From Actinokineospora fastidiosa (GTDB lineage Bacteria; Actinomycetota; Actinomycetes; Mycobacteriales; Pseudonocardiaceae): 64,000 nt of DNA. Of the stretch, positions 7,864-16,595 are shown in pieces. Position numbers and translations under genes: made by a program. Positions within the stretch are counted from its first letter, which is position 1. Every line of letters starts with the position of its first letter. The notes under the pieces were generated by a model. The model searched no databases. It was not told the origin of the DNA and worked only from the letters and a program-made list of their open reading frames with translations. The DNA lies in contig NZ_BMRB01000001.1 in NCBI RefSeq assembly GCF_014648415.1, forward strand, positions 1,054,001 through 1,118,000, read 5' to 3'.

Positions 7864-8634
7864 ATGAGCATCGGCGCCCACGTCCGCGATGACGACCCGA
7901 TCGGCGCGGCGCGCGAGCGCGGCGCCGATGTCGTCCAGTTCTTCCTGTCCGACCCGCAGGGGTGGGCGGCGCCGAAGCCGCACCCGCAGACCGATGAGCT
8001 GCTGGCCGCGGACCTGACGGTGTTCATCCACTCCCCCTATCGGGTCAACCTGGCGAGCACGAACAACCGCATCCGCATCCCGTCGCGAAAGCTCGTCGTG
8101 CAGCACGCGGAGGGCGCCGCGGCGGTCGGCGCGAAGGGCCTGGTCGTGCACGGCGGCCACGTCACCAAGGACGCCGACCCGGCCGAGGGCCTGGTCAACT
8201 GGCGCAAGTTCTTCGAGCGGCAGAGCAAGGAGGGCGGCTTCGCCGTCCCCATCCTGATCGAGAACACCGCGGGCGGCGACAACGCCATGGCCCGCCGCTT
8301 CGACATGCTCGCCCGGCTCTGGGACGAGGTGGGCGAGTTCGGCGCCGGGTTCTGCCTGGACACCTGCCACGCCTGGGCGGCTGGCGAGGACCTCGTCGAC
8401 GTCGTCGACCGGGTCAAGGCGATCACCGGGCGCATCGACCTGGTCCACCTGAACAGCTCGCGCGACGAGTTCGACTCCGCCCGCGACCGGCACGACAACA
8501 TCCGCACTGGCACGATCGATGCGGACCAACTCGTGGCGGTCGTGGCCGCGGCGGGCGCGCCGGTCGTCGTCGAGACACCCAGTGAGGGTCAGGCGGAGGA
8601 CATCGCGTTCCTGCGCGCCGCGCTCGGGCGGTGA
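7864..8634 (+). CDS. nfo: Endonuclease IV-like AP endonuclease (TIM barrel)
   Basis: The 256-residue product matches deoxyribonuclease IV, which cuts the backbone 5' of abasic sites. The metal ligands expected of the AP2Ec fold are visible in order: His in FIHSPY, His in VVHGGH, Glu in LIENTAGG, Asp and His in FCLDTCHAWA, His in LVHLNSS, Asp-x-His in ARDRHDN and Glu in VVETPSE. The length is slightly shorter than the E. coli enzyme (285). The ATG at 7864 was chosen because homologues begin at MSIGAHV. The glycosyltransferase gene begins 5 bases after its stop. Confidence 0.9.
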   Translation: MSIGAHVRDDDPIGAARERGADVVQFFLSDPQGWAAPKPHPQTDELLAADLTVFIHSPYRVNLASTNNRIRIPSRKLVVQHAEGAAAVGAKGLVVHGGHVTKDADPAEGLVNWRKFFERQSKEGGFAVPILIENTAGGDNAMARRFDMLARLWDEVGEFGAGFCLDTCHAWAAGEDLVDVVDRVKAITGRIDLVHLNSSRDEFDSARDRHDNIRTGTIDADQLVAVVAAAGAPVVVETPSEGQAEDIAFLRAALGR

Positions 8635-8638
8635 CCCG

Positions 8639-10057
8639 GTGCCCCCCGGCGTGACCGCATCAGGGAAGGCGGACACCGGCGTGCCCGACGGCTCCCCGGA
8701 CCGGCAGCGGGCGGGCGTCGGGCTCGGGCGGGTGGCGCTGGCCGTGATCGTGCTGGCGTGCGGGGTCACGATGCTGCTGGGGTTCGCCAACAAGGACCGC
8801 TGCACCGGGCCCCTGTTCGACGAGTGGGGCCGCAGCGCGCCGGGCTTCGACGAGCGCAAGTACGCCGACGCCTGCTACTCCGACATCCAGTACCTGTGGA
8901 TCGGCCGGTCGATCGACCAGCACGTCTTCCCGTACGTCCACGGCGGCATCAACGAGCGCGGGGAGCTGACCGGGGGCTCGGTCGAGTACCCGGTGCTGAC
9001 CGGCCTGCTGATCTGGGCGGGCGCGCTGTTCGTCCACACCGACGCGGGCTTCCTGCTCGCGTCCGCGCTGATCATGGCCCCGTTCGGCCTGGTCACGGCG
9101 TGGCTGTTGGGCAGGCTGTCGCGGTGGCGGGCGCTGATCTGGGCGCTGTCGCCGCCCCTGGTGCTCTACGCCTTCCACAACTGGGAGCTGCCGGTCGTCG
9201 CGTGCGCGGTCGCGGCCGTGTACGTCGTGCACCGGGGTTGGGGCAAGCGCGGGGTGGACCGGCCGCTGCGCCAGCGGGCGGCGGTGGCGGCGGTGCTGCT
9301 CGGACTGGGGTTCGCGTTCAAGATCTACCCGGCGATCTTCGTCCTGCCGCTGATGCTCTACGTGCTGACCGGCGGCCGCGACGGCAAGGAGCTGCCCGAG
9401 GGCAGGACCCGCGACGTCGTCGGCATGGTCCGCACGGCGCTGATCGCCATGGGCACCGCGATCGCGGTGAACGTGCCGTTCGCCGTCATCGGGTTCGACG
9501 GCTGGCTGGCCTCGTTCGCCTTCCAGGGCCAGCGCAAGGCCGACATCACCGCGAACTCCATCTGGTTCTGGGCGCTGCGCCCCGACTCCGACCCGGACAA
9601 CGGCATGGTCCACGCGATGATCGGGGTCGCGTCGCCGGTGCTGATGTTCGCCGCGTTCGGCGCGGCCTGCGTCTACGGCTGGTCGCGCTACCTGCGGGAG
9701 GGCACCTTCCCCTGGGTCGCGGTGTCGGCGGCGATGCTGTGCGGGTTCCTGCTGCTGCACAAGGTCCACTCGCCGCAGTACGCGCTGTGGCTGGTGCCGT
9801 TCTTCGTGCTGATGCGGGTCAAGTGGGGGTGGATCACCGCGTACTTCGTCGCCGACCTGGCGATGGGGATCGGCATCTTCCTGTGGTTCGCCACCATCGC
9901 CGCCGACCAGCCCGCGGGCATCTACGACGGCTTCGCCGCCCAGGCGGTCATGATCGGCGTCTGGGGCCGGGCGGCGCTGCTGGTCGGGCTGTTCTTCGCG
10001 TTCCTCGTCAACCGGTCCACGGTCGACGACCTGCCTAGACCAGCGCGGGTTCCCTGA
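8639..10057 (+). CDS. GT87-type (DUF2029) membrane glycosyltransferase
   Basis: The 472-residue polytopic protein has about ten hydrophobic segments. It shows the features of polyprenol-phosphate-sugar mannosyl- or arabinosyltransferases: an early extracytoplasmic loop (CYSDIQYLWIGRSIDQHVFPYVHG), VEYPVLTGLLIWAGALF, LGLGFAFKIYPAIFVLPL and the late KVHSPQYALWLVPF. These motifs recur in the gene at 11331-12944, so the two are paralogues. The GTG at 8639, just after the nfo stop, was chosen; in-frame GTGs at 8651 and 8681 are alternatives. The 3' end overlaps the convergent rarD by 23 bases. A role in envelope polysaccharide or lipoglycan synthesis is inferred from the family. Confidence 0.8.
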   Translation: MPPGVTASGKADTGVPDGSPDRQRAGVGLGRVALAVIVLACGVTMLLGFANKDRCTGPLFDEWGRSAPGFDERKYADACYSDIQYLWIGRSIDQHVFPYVHGGINERGELTGGSVEYPVLTGLLIWAGALFVHTDAGFLLASALIMAPFGLVTAWLLGRLSRWRALIWALSPPLVLYAFHNWELPVVACAVAAVYVVHRGWGKRGVDRPLRQRAAVAAVLLGLGFAFKIYPAIFVLPLMLYVLTGGRDGKELPEGRTRDVVGMVRTALIAMGTAIAVNVPFAVIGFDGWLASFAFQGQRKADITANSIWFWALRPDSDPDNGMVHAMIGVASPVLMFAAFGAACVYGWSRYLREGTFPWVAVSAAMLCGFLLLHKVHSPQYALWLVPFFVLMRVKWGWITAYFVADLAMGIGIFLWFATIAADQPAGIYDGFAAQAVMIGVWGRAALLVGLFFAFLVNRSTVDDLPRPARVP

Positions 10058-10937
10058 CCGCCACCCGCCTGCGGTGCGCGAGCGACTCGCTGGTGATGAG
10101 CAGCAGGGCCGCCCACACCATCGCGAACCCGATCCAACGCGCGGTGGTCATCTGCTCGCGGAAGACGACCAGGCCCAGGATGAACTGCAGGGTCGGGGTG
10201 ACGTACTGCAGCAGGCCCAGGGTGGCCATCGGCACCCGGGTGGCCGCGCCGCCGAACAGCAGCAGCGGGACCACGGTGATCAGCCCGGTCCCGGCGAGCA
10301 GCAGGGCGTGCGGCCAGCCGTTCCCGCCGAAGGTGCCGCCGCCGGTGGTGTGCAGGAAGACCAGGTAGCCGCCCGCCAGCGGGACCAGCAGCGCCGTCTC
10401 CAGCGCCAGCCCCTCGACGGCGCCGATGTCGGCCTTCTTCTTCATCAGCCCGTAGGTGGCGAACGACGCCGCGAGCGCCAACGCGAGCCAGGGCAGGGTG
10501 CCGTAGTCGAGGGTCAGCTGCACGACCGCGACGAGCGCGATCGCCAGCGCCGCCCACTGCACCGGCCGCAGCCGCTCGCCGAGCAGCAGCACGCCCATGA
10601 GGATGGTGACCAGCGGGTTGATGAAGTAGCCGAGGGAGACCTCGACGACGTGCCCGTTGTTGACCCCCCAGATGAAGATCACCCAGTTCGCCCCGATGAC
10701 GACCGCCCCGATCGCCACGTAGGCGAGCGTCCGCGGACTGCGCAGGACGTTCCGCAACGCCCGCCAGCGACGGGCGGCCAGCAGCAGCGCCCCCACGGCG
10801 GCCAACGACCACGCCACCCGATGCGCCAGCACCTCGATGGGGCCGGAGGGCTCCAGGAGGGGCCAGTAGAGCGGGAAGAACCCCCAGATCACGTACGCGC
10901 CCAGGCCGAGGAGGAAACCGTTCTCCCGAGTGCCCAC
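10035..10937 (-). CDS. rarD: RarD-type EamA transporter
   Basis: The 300-residue inner-membrane protein has ten predicted helices in two EamA repeats. It opens with GFLLGLGAYVIWGFFPLYWPLL and has the RarD signatures VIGANWVIFIWGVNNGHVVEVSLGYFINPL and LGLLQYVTPTLQFILGLVVF. RarD proteins belong to the drug/metabolite transporter superfamily; the substrate is not established (some were linked to chloramphenicol sensitivity). The start was placed at MGTRENG. It is convergent with, and overlaps, the preceding glycosyltransferase gene. Confidence 0.88.
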   Translation of the reverse strand: MGTRENGFLLGLGAYVIWGFFPLYWPLLEPSGPIEVLAHRVAWSLAAVGALLLAARRWRALRNVLRSPRTLAYVAIGAVVIGANWVIFIWGVNNGHVVEVSLGYFINPLVTILMGVLLLGERLRPVQWAALAIALVAVVQLTLDYGTLPWLALALAASFATYGLMKKKADIGAVEGLALETALLVPLAGGYLVFLHTTGGGTFGGNGWPHALLLAGTGLITVVPLLLFGGAATRVPMATLGLLQYVTPTLQFILGLVVFREQMTTARWIGFAMVWAALLLITSESLAHRRRVAVREPALV

Positions 10938-11330
10938 CGCTTCCTCCGATCATCCGACCGATGGTCTACCCCATGGCAGCGTGGGGGCGCGAGCGGGATA
11001 TTCCTGGAGGTGACGGAGGTCGCTTGGCGGGGTGGGTCGGCTCTTGCTGCCGGTCCTTCCGCTGGGGGGCTTCCTGTGGGTGCTCCTGTCGCGCGCCTTC
11101 CCGCCGTGCGCCAACCCACTGCGCGCCGATCCGCCGTGCACGCGCTGGTCGACCGCGCGTTATCCCGCCGGGCGTGGGTTGCGTTGTCGGTGGCAGTGGG
11201 GTGAGGGTTTCGCGATTTGCTTTGGTGGTCCGATGGGTCCACTCCATTGGACAGTGCTGGTGGGGCGTGTTGCGTTGGGTGGGGGGTTGCGCTGCTTTTT
11301 CTTGTTCTTACTCGTATCCTTGTTCTGCTA
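10938..11330. other. Gene-poor stretch with unusual base composition
   Basis: This 393-base gap lies downstream of a glycosyltransferase gene and upstream of rarD. From about 11170 it becomes T-rich on the plus strand (CTTTTTCTTGTTCTTACTC), unlike its surroundings. Short open frames exist on both strands, but none has a ribosome site, a known domain or the third-position GC bias. A small inverted repeat (GTCCA-N6-TGGAC) lies near 11237. I see no supportable gene. Confidence 0.5.
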
Positions 11331-12944
11331 TTAAGCTGTGACTAGTTGTGCTGGTTCTTCTTTTGGTTGTTCCTTGCGGCGGAGGGTGAAGCGGTCGGGG
11401 GCGCCGTCCAGGACTCCGCCTATGGGGTCGTCGTCGCCGTGGGCTCGGACCAGGTCTCGGTGGGGGCGGTAGATCTCGATGATCACCATGACGCAGAGGG
11501 CGATTACTGCCAGGTCGCGGGCCACGACGAAGCCGAGGAACCAGTCCTGGGGTAGGCCCTTGTTGTCGGTGCCCAGGTAGAAGAACATCCGGGGGGCCCA
11601 CAGGGCGGCGTCGATGGCCATCCAGGCCAGGAGGGGTTTCCAGCGGGGGATGGCCAGGATGGCCAGCGGCACCAGCCACAGCGAGTACTGCGGGCTCCAC
11701 ACCTTGTTCGTCAGCAGGAAAGCCGCCACGACCAGGAAGCACAGTTGGGCCACCCGCGGTTTCGTCGGGGCGTGCCAGGCGACGAAGGCGATGGCGGCGC
11801 AGGCGGCCAGGAAAAGGACCGCTGTGACCGTGTTGAGGACTGTCGGGGGTTCCTTGAAACCGAGGGGGCCGTCGAATCCTGGCCAATTCAGCCACTGCAT
11901 GAAGACGTTGTAGAGCGAGTCCGGGTCGGCGCCTCGGGTGGAATTGAGGCGGAAGAACTCGCCCCAGCCGCGGGCGGTGTCCGGGTGCAGGTAGAACGGG
12001 GCGTTGACCGCGGCCCAGGTGGCGGCCGCCGCTCCTGCCGTCCGCCACCAGTCCCGCGTCTTGCCCGAGCGGATGCACAGCACCAGGAGTGGGCCGAGGA
12101 AGAACAGCGGGTACAGCTTCGCCGCGCCGCCAAGTCCGAGCAGGACGCCTGCGAGGACCGGGCGTTTGCGGGCCCAGGCGAGCAGGCCCACGGCGGCGAA
12201 CGCGGTGGCGAGGGTGTCGAAGTTGGTGAACGCGTGGACGATCACCAGTGGCGAGAGCGCGATGAACGCGGCGTCCCATTTGCGGCGTTTGGCGCAGAGG
12301 GCGACCGCCCAGATGGTCACCAGCCAGGCCAGGGCGAGCCAGAGCGCGGTGATGTCGAAGTAGACGACCACGTCGAGGCCGGTGGGCAGCCAGCCCTGTT
12401 TGGCCAGCTCCACCCAGCCCTGCGCCATCTGGGCGTTCGCCCACATGAACATCCCGGTCAGCACCGGGTACTCCATGTACCGCTCGTGCTGGGTCGGCTT
12501 GCCCTCGTCGTCGTACCACATCGTGGCGTAGGGGAAGCCGCCCCTGTCCAGGCGTTCGGCGCCGTAGAGCGGGACGATGTCGGAGTAGCACATGGCGGTG
12601 AACTGCCTGCTGCCGCTCCAGTCCAGCCCGAGCGAGCCGTCCGGCCCGGCGTTCTGCTGGATGCACGCGGCCTTGCCGAACCAGCTCAGCGCCAGCGCGA
12701 CCACGGCGAGCAGCAGGCCGACGCGCAGCGGCGTCCAGAACCAGTGCCTGCCGACGACCGCGTGCTCGCCGATCGGCCCGCCGAAGGGGATGCTGGCGTC
12801 GCGCGCCAGCGACTCCGTCAGCGTCGGCCGGACCCGTTCGTCCGCGCCGAGCGAGGCGGTGTCGGCCACCCCGCCCGACCCGCGGGACCCGCCCACGGGC
12901 GACTCGTCACGCCCCTGCTCGCTGCGACCTGGATCACCTGGCAC
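11331..12944 (-). CDS. GT87-type membrane glycosyltransferase (Rv0051-like)
   Basis: The 537-residue polytopic protein starts with a soluble 65-residue lead, then a first membrane helix (PLRVGLLLAVVALALSWFG). The family motifs follow: MCYSDIVPLYGAERLDRGGFPY, YMEYPVLTGMFMWANAQM, LLGLGGAAKLYPLFFLGPLL and NKVWSPQYSLWLVPLAIL. It ends in a charged cytoplasmic tail rich in Arg, Lys and Glu. In M. tuberculosis the homologous position next to ponA1 holds Rv0051, so context and family agree. It is co-directional with ponA but separated by a strong hairpin, so it probably has its own transcript. The sugar donor is probably lipid-linked; the acceptor is unknown. Confidence 0.85.
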   Translation of the reverse strand: MPGDPGRSEQGRDESPVGGSRGSGGVADTASLGADERVRPTLTESLARDASIPFGGPIGEHAVVGRHWFWTPLRVGLLLAVVALALSWFGKAACIQQNAGPDGSLGLDWSGSRQFTAMCYSDIVPLYGAERLDRGGFPYATMWYDDEGKPTQHERYMEYPVLTGMFMWANAQMAQGWVELAKQGWLPTGLDVVVYFDITALWLALAWLVTIWAVALCAKRRKWDAAFIALSPLVIVHAFTNFDTLATAFAAVGLLAWARKRPVLAGVLLGLGGAAKLYPLFFLGPLLVLCIRSGKTRDWWRTAGAAAATWAAVNAPFYLHPDTARGWGEFFRLNSTRGADPDSLYNVFMQWLNWPGFDGPLGFKEPPTVLNTVTAVLFLAACAAIAFVAWHAPTKPRVAQLCFLVVAAFLLTNKVWSPQYSLWLVPLAILAIPRWKPLLAWMAIDAALWAPRMFFYLGTDNKGLPQDWFLGFVVARDLAVIALCVMVIIEIYRPHRDLVRAHGDDDPIGGVLDGAPDRFTLRRKEQPKEEPAQLVTA

Positions 12945-13008
12945 GGCGCGATGCTACGGCCTGCCGTGCCTGGCCGGGATAAAGCCTCACGCAGACACCC
13001 CCGAAACG

Positions 13009-13047
13009 GCGATTCCCCAGGGGCCGGACGGCCTCCTGGGGAATCGC
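13009..13047 (-). terminator. Terminator hairpin after ponA
   Basis: A perfect 13-bp stem (GCGATTCCCCAGG / CCTGGGGAATCGC) starts 5 bases beyond the ponA stop. Its 13-base loop can itself pair GGCC with GGCC. It separates ponA from the glycosyltransferase gene. Confidence 0.85.
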
Positions 13048-13051
13048 GCGG

Positions 13052-15883
13052 TCAGCCGCCTGGCAGCAGACCGGGGTTCGGATCGTCGTCGTCACCCGGC
13101 GGCTTGCCCGGCCAGCCCGGCCGGTCCGGGGTGGTGGTCGTCTCGTCGGGCTCGGTGGTCGTCTCGGTGTCCGAGGTCTGCCCGGTGGTGGTCGTGGGCT
13201 GCTCGGAGCTGGAGGTCGGCGGCTGCGCGCTGGTCACGTCGGTCGTGTCGTCCGTCGTCACCGGCGGCTGGGTCACGACCTCCTCGCGGCCGATCGGGTC
13301 GAACGGGCCGAACTCCAGCTTCTCCTCGCCCGCGAGGTAGCGGTCCATGAACCGCTGCCAGATCTCGCCGGGCAGGCCGCTGCCGTAGATGGTCGTGCGG
13401 TCCTTGTCGAACAGCCTGCGCTCGGTCTCGTCACCGGTCATGGACACCGCCGTGGAGATCTGCGGGGTGTAGCCGACCATCCACGCCTTGGCGTTGTACT
13501 TCGTCTCGACGCCGTTGGAGTCGACGTACTGGTGCGTGCCGGTCTTGCCTGCGCACAGCCTGCCGTCCGCGCACGGGATGTCGGAGTACTCCGGGATCGG
13601 CAGCAGCGACTCGGTGACGTTGCGCGCGATCTTGGCGTTGAGCTCGCGGTCCTGGTCGAACGCCAGCTTGTCCTGGTGGTCGGGGTGGATCGAGGCGTCG
13701 TAGAAGATCTCGCCCGACGGGGTGAGGACCTTGCTGACGATGTGCGGCGGCCGGTACGTGCCGTTCGCCGCGAAGGTCGCGTAGGACGACGCCATGTCGA
13801 CGGTGCTGACCATCGTGTCGCCACCGCCGATGGCGATGTTGATGCTGCGGTCCTTGATCGGGGTGCGGATGCCCGCCTGCTTCGCCGCCTCGGCCACGCC
13901 GGTGGGCTTGACGTCGTTGTAGACCATGTCGCTGAACACCACGTTCAGCGACTCCTTCATCGCCTCGGCGACGGTGCACTGCTGGCCGCACCGGGGGGTC
14001 GAGGCGTTGCGGACGATCTTGCTCTCGCCGAAGGACTTCGCCGTGCTGTCGTAGGACTCGCCCAGGCCCTTGCCCATCTTGAGGAGGGCGACGAGGTCGA
14101 AGGGCTTGAACGACGAGCCGGGCTGCTGGAGCGCGGCGGCGTAGTCGAACTCGTAGCCCTTCTCGCCGCCGTAGTAGGCGCGGATCTCGCCGGTGCCCGG
14201 GTCGACGGCGACCAGGGCGGGGTGCAGGTTCTTCGGCTGACCCTTCATGACCTCCCGGACCGAGTCCTCGGCGATCTTCTGCGCCTTCGGGTCGATCGTC
14301 ATGACGACGGTGTACCCGCGGGCCTTGATCTCCTCCTCCGGGATCCCCTTCTTGGCGAGCTCCTCGAAGGCGAGGTCGGTCAGGCCCTTGCGCGGGCCGG
14401 GCAGGCTGGTCTTGGTGTCCGCGGCGTCGACGGGGGTCGGGAACTCGCCCTTCTCCGCCTCGGTCATCCAGTTGAGGGCGATCATCCGCTTCGTGACGTA
14501 GCTCCAGCGCTCCTGCTGGTAGGCCTCGTTGTTGGCCCGGCCGGGGGACTGGATCACGCCCGCGAGCAGCGCCGCCTGGCTCTTGGTGATCTTGGAGATG
14601 TCGTCGAGGTTGAAGAACGCCTTCGCCGCCGCCGCCACGCCGTAGGCGCCGCGCCCGAAGTAGATCGTGTTCAGGTAGGCGGTGATGATCTCTTCTTTTT
14701 CGTACGTCTCGCTCATCTTGTACGCCTTGACCATCTCCACCCACTTGCGGGAGAGGGTCGCGTCGTCCTGACCGCTCGACTTCTTGATGTACTGCTGGGT
14801 GATGGTCGAGCCACCGCCCGCCTTGCCCTGGAGCTGGTTCCACACCGCGCGGGCGATGCCGCTGAGGTCGAAGCCCGCGTTGGTCTCGAAGGTGTCGTCC
14901 TCGGCGGCGTAGACGGCCTTCTTGATCTGGTCGGGGATCTGATTGTGGGTGAGCATGATCCGGTTGCCGCCGTCGTCGGCGACCTTGGTCATCTCCGAGC
15001 CGTCGGCGTACTGGAACGTGACGACCTTGCTCTGCTCCTTCGCCACCTCGGCCGGGTCCTTGACGTCGACCATCTGGTAGGTGATGAAGAACGCCACGAT
15101 GGGCAGGATGATGCCCAGCGCGGTGCAGACGTACGCGGTGCGCCGCACCCGCCGCCAGATCCTCTTGCGGCGGGCGAGCTTGGTGTCGGTCACCGGCTCG
15201 TCGTCGTAGTCGTCGTAGCCGTCGTCGTAAAACTCGGCCTCGTCGTCGGGCTCGCGGTGGGTGAGCAGCGCGGGCTCGGGCACCGGGCGCTCGGGCGGCT
15301 GGCGCATCATCACCGTCGGGTCCTCCGACGGGTCGCGCCGAGGCGGCATGGCCGGCGGCGGCCGGAAGCCGGGCGGCGGGGTGCCGGGACCGCCCGGGGG
15401 ACCCATCGGCGGCCTGCCCGGACCGGGCCTGCCGGGACCGGGAGGACCAGGGGGGCCACCCGCCGGGCCCATGGGCCTGCCGGGCGGCAGGGGCGGGCGC
15501 ATCCCGGGACCGGGCCGCTGCGGGCCGTGCGGGCCCCGGGGACCGTCGGCGTGCGCGCCGGGGACACCCGGCTGCGGACCGGGACCGCCTGCCTGGGGCC
15601 CGGGGCCACCTGCCTGGGGACCGGGACCGCCTGCCTGGGGACCGGGGCCGCCTGCCTGCGGGCCGGGGCCGCCTGCCTGGGGGCCGGGGCCCGCCGGGCG
15701 CGGCGGACCGCCCGCGGGCGGGCGCGGCGCGGGGCGGGACGGCTGGCTGCCGGGCGCGTCGTCGTCCTCCCACATCGGGCTCCAGAACCCGGTGCGCTCC
15801 TCCCGGCGGTGGCCCGTGTCCGGGTCGTCCCCGGATGGCCAGTCGGGCTCGTCGCGCCTGCGGTGGTCAGGGTGGTCGTTCAC
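13052..15883 (-). CDS. ponA: Class A penicillin-binding protein (PonA1-like)
   Basis: The 943-residue bifunctional peptidoglycan synthase has an unusually long cytoplasmic N-terminus (about 245 residues), rich in Pro and Gly with six GPGPQAG-type heptads and an acidic YDDGYDDYDDE patch. A single membrane helix lies at about 248-270. The glycosyltransferase (GT51) domain has the catalytic Glu in AAEDDTFETNAGFD and the GGSTITQQYIKK motif. The transpeptidase domain has SxxK (PGSSFKPF, about 590), SLN (about 646) and KTG (AGKTGTHQ, about 779). A Pro/Thr/Ser-rich, Asp-rich exported tail follows. The GTG start follows GGAGG. It polymerises and cross-links wall at growth zones. A zinc-ribbon gene lies 73 bases upstream, the Rv0049-ponA1 order of mycobacteria. 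Confidence 0.96.
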   Translation of the reverse strand: MNDHPDHRRRDEPDWPSGDDPDTGHRREERTGFWSPMWEDDDAPGSQPSRPAPRPPAGGPPRPAGPGPQAGGPGPQAGGPGPQAGGPGPQAGGPGPQAGGPGPQPGVPGAHADGPRGPHGPQRPGPGMRPPLPPGRPMGPAGGPPGPPGPGRPGPGRPPMGPPGGPGTPPPGFRPPPAMPPRRDPSEDPTVMMRQPPERPVPEPALLTHREPDDEAEFYDDGYDDYDDEPVTDTKLARRKRIWRRVRRTAYVCTALGIILPIVAFFITYQMVDVKDPAEVAKEQSKVVTFQYADGSEMTKVADDGGNRIMLTHNQIPDQIKKAVYAAEDDTFETNAGFDLSGIARAVWNQLQGKAGGGSTITQQYIKKSSGQDDATLSRKWVEMVKAYKMSETYEKEEIITAYLNTIYFGRGAYGVAAAAKAFFNLDDISKITKSQAALLAGVIQSPGRANNEAYQQERWSYVTKRMIALNWMTEAEKGEFPTPVDAADTKTSLPGPRKGLTDLAFEELAKKGIPEEEIKARGYTVVMTIDPKAQKIAEDSVREVMKGQPKNLHPALVAVDPGTGEIRAYYGGEKGYEFDYAAALQQPGSSFKPFDLVALLKMGKGLGESYDSTAKSFGESKIVRNASTPRCGQQCTVAEAMKESLNVVFSDMVYNDVKPTGVAEAAKQAGIRTPIKDRSINIAIGGGDTMVSTVDMASSYATFAANGTYRPPHIVSKVLTPSGEIFYDASIHPDHQDKLAFDQDRELNAKIARNVTESLLPIPEYSDIPCADGRLCAGKTGTHQYVDSNGVETKYNAKAWMVGYTPQISTAVSMTGDETERRLFDKDRTTIYGSGLPGEIWQRFMDRYLAGEEKLEFGPFDPIGREEVVTQPPVTTDDTTDVTSAQPPTSSSEQPTTTTGQTSDTETTTEPDETTTTPDRPGWPGKPPGDDDDPNPGLLPGG
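15566..15691. repeat. 21-bp tandem repeat in ponA (GPGPQAG heptads)
   Basis: Six consecutive 21-base units encode residues 65-106 of PonA as GPGPQAG x5 and GPGPQPG. Units differ only at a few third positions, so slippage or recombination could change the copy number. Confidence 0.88.
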
Positions 15884-15956
15884 GCAAAGCCTCCAGATCG
15901 GCGCCCCGGCTCGGGGGCGTCGTCGTGCCCGGCGGGGACCCGCACAGCCGTGCCGG

Positions 15957-16361
15957 TCACTCGGCCGCCGTCTTCCTGCGGTTGCCGGGCGCGCGGACGC
16001 CCCCGGTCCCCAGGACGTATGACTGCACCAGGTGGTTCCACGAACAGGTCCGGCAGACCTCGACGACGTGCACGGTGAACTCCGCGAACACGGCCGCCAT
16101 CCTGGTCAGCTCGTCCGGGGTGCGGGCCGAGCCCGCCAGGTGCTTGATCTCGTCGCCGTAGACCCAGCTCACCCTGGTGAGCTGCTCCCTGCGGCAGACG
16201 GGGCAGGCCACCTCCGTCGGCTCACCGTGGAACTTGGCCGCCCGCAGCAGGTAGGGGTTGGCGTCGCACACCTCGTTGGTGCCGACCCGGCCCGCGTGGA
16301 CGTCCGCGAGCAGCGTCCGTCGCTGCAACGCGTAGTCGACCACCTGCCGCTGCGTTCGCAC
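15957..16361 (-). CDS. Small zinc-ribbon protein, DUF5318-like (Rv0049-like)
   Basis: The 134-residue product has two Cys pairs, CPVC (about 53-56) and CRTC (about 103-106), spaced as in a zinc ribbon, embedded in a conserved body (VVDYALQRRTLLADVHAGR; VCDANPYLLRAAKFHGEP; WVYGDEIKHLAGSARTPDEL). The GTG at 16361 is chosen because the body begins there and upstream sequence is not protein-like. It lies 73 bases upstream of ponA on the same strand and may be its operon partner; the same neighbour is found in mycobacteria. Function is not known; a regulatory or adaptor role towards the PBP is inference. Confidence 0.8.
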   Translation of the reverse strand: MRTQRQVVDYALQRRTLLADVHAGRVGTNEVCDANPYLLRAAKFHGEPTEVACPVCRREQLTRVSWVYGDEIKHLAGSARTPDELTRMAAVFAEFTVHVVEVCRTCSWNHLVQSYVLGTGGVRAPGNRRKTAAE

Positions 16362-16529
16362 CCCGACAGCGTACGCGCGCCCAATATCACGGTGCCGCCC
16401 CGTTCGGCCCAACCGACATGCGCGGGGTAGCCGAATCGACCTCCGAATACCGCCTGACCGGCGCAATCGCCGATGTGGACCGGCGGCGTGGCCATGACCA
16501 CAGGAGATCAAGTTGTCCGTACGCGGATG

Positions 16530-16542
16530 TATCGGCACGATA
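16530..16542. promoter_or_regulatory. Dyad upstream of padR-like gene
   Basis: TATCG-GCA-CGATA is a perfect 5-bp dyad in the divergent promoter region, and overlaps a TATAGT element (16541-16546) that could serve as a -10. PadR repressors often bind their own promoter, so this is a candidate operator for PadR and possibly ino1. Confidence 0.4.
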
Positions 16543-16595
16543 TAGTCAGTCGGTAGGTCATGGTCGAACATGAGCGAGTCGACAGGAGGTGGCCC

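Noticed and set aside
10961-11341. Overlapping short frames on both strands in the gap between rarD and the glycosyltransferase gene
   Set aside because: No ribosome site, no domain and no codon bias; the one on the plus strand has a hydrophobic end but nothing else in favour.
15261-16022. Glycine/proline-rich protein on the plus strand opposite the start of ponA
   Set aside because: It is the complement of the PonA proline-rich tail; low complexity on one strand creates it on the other.
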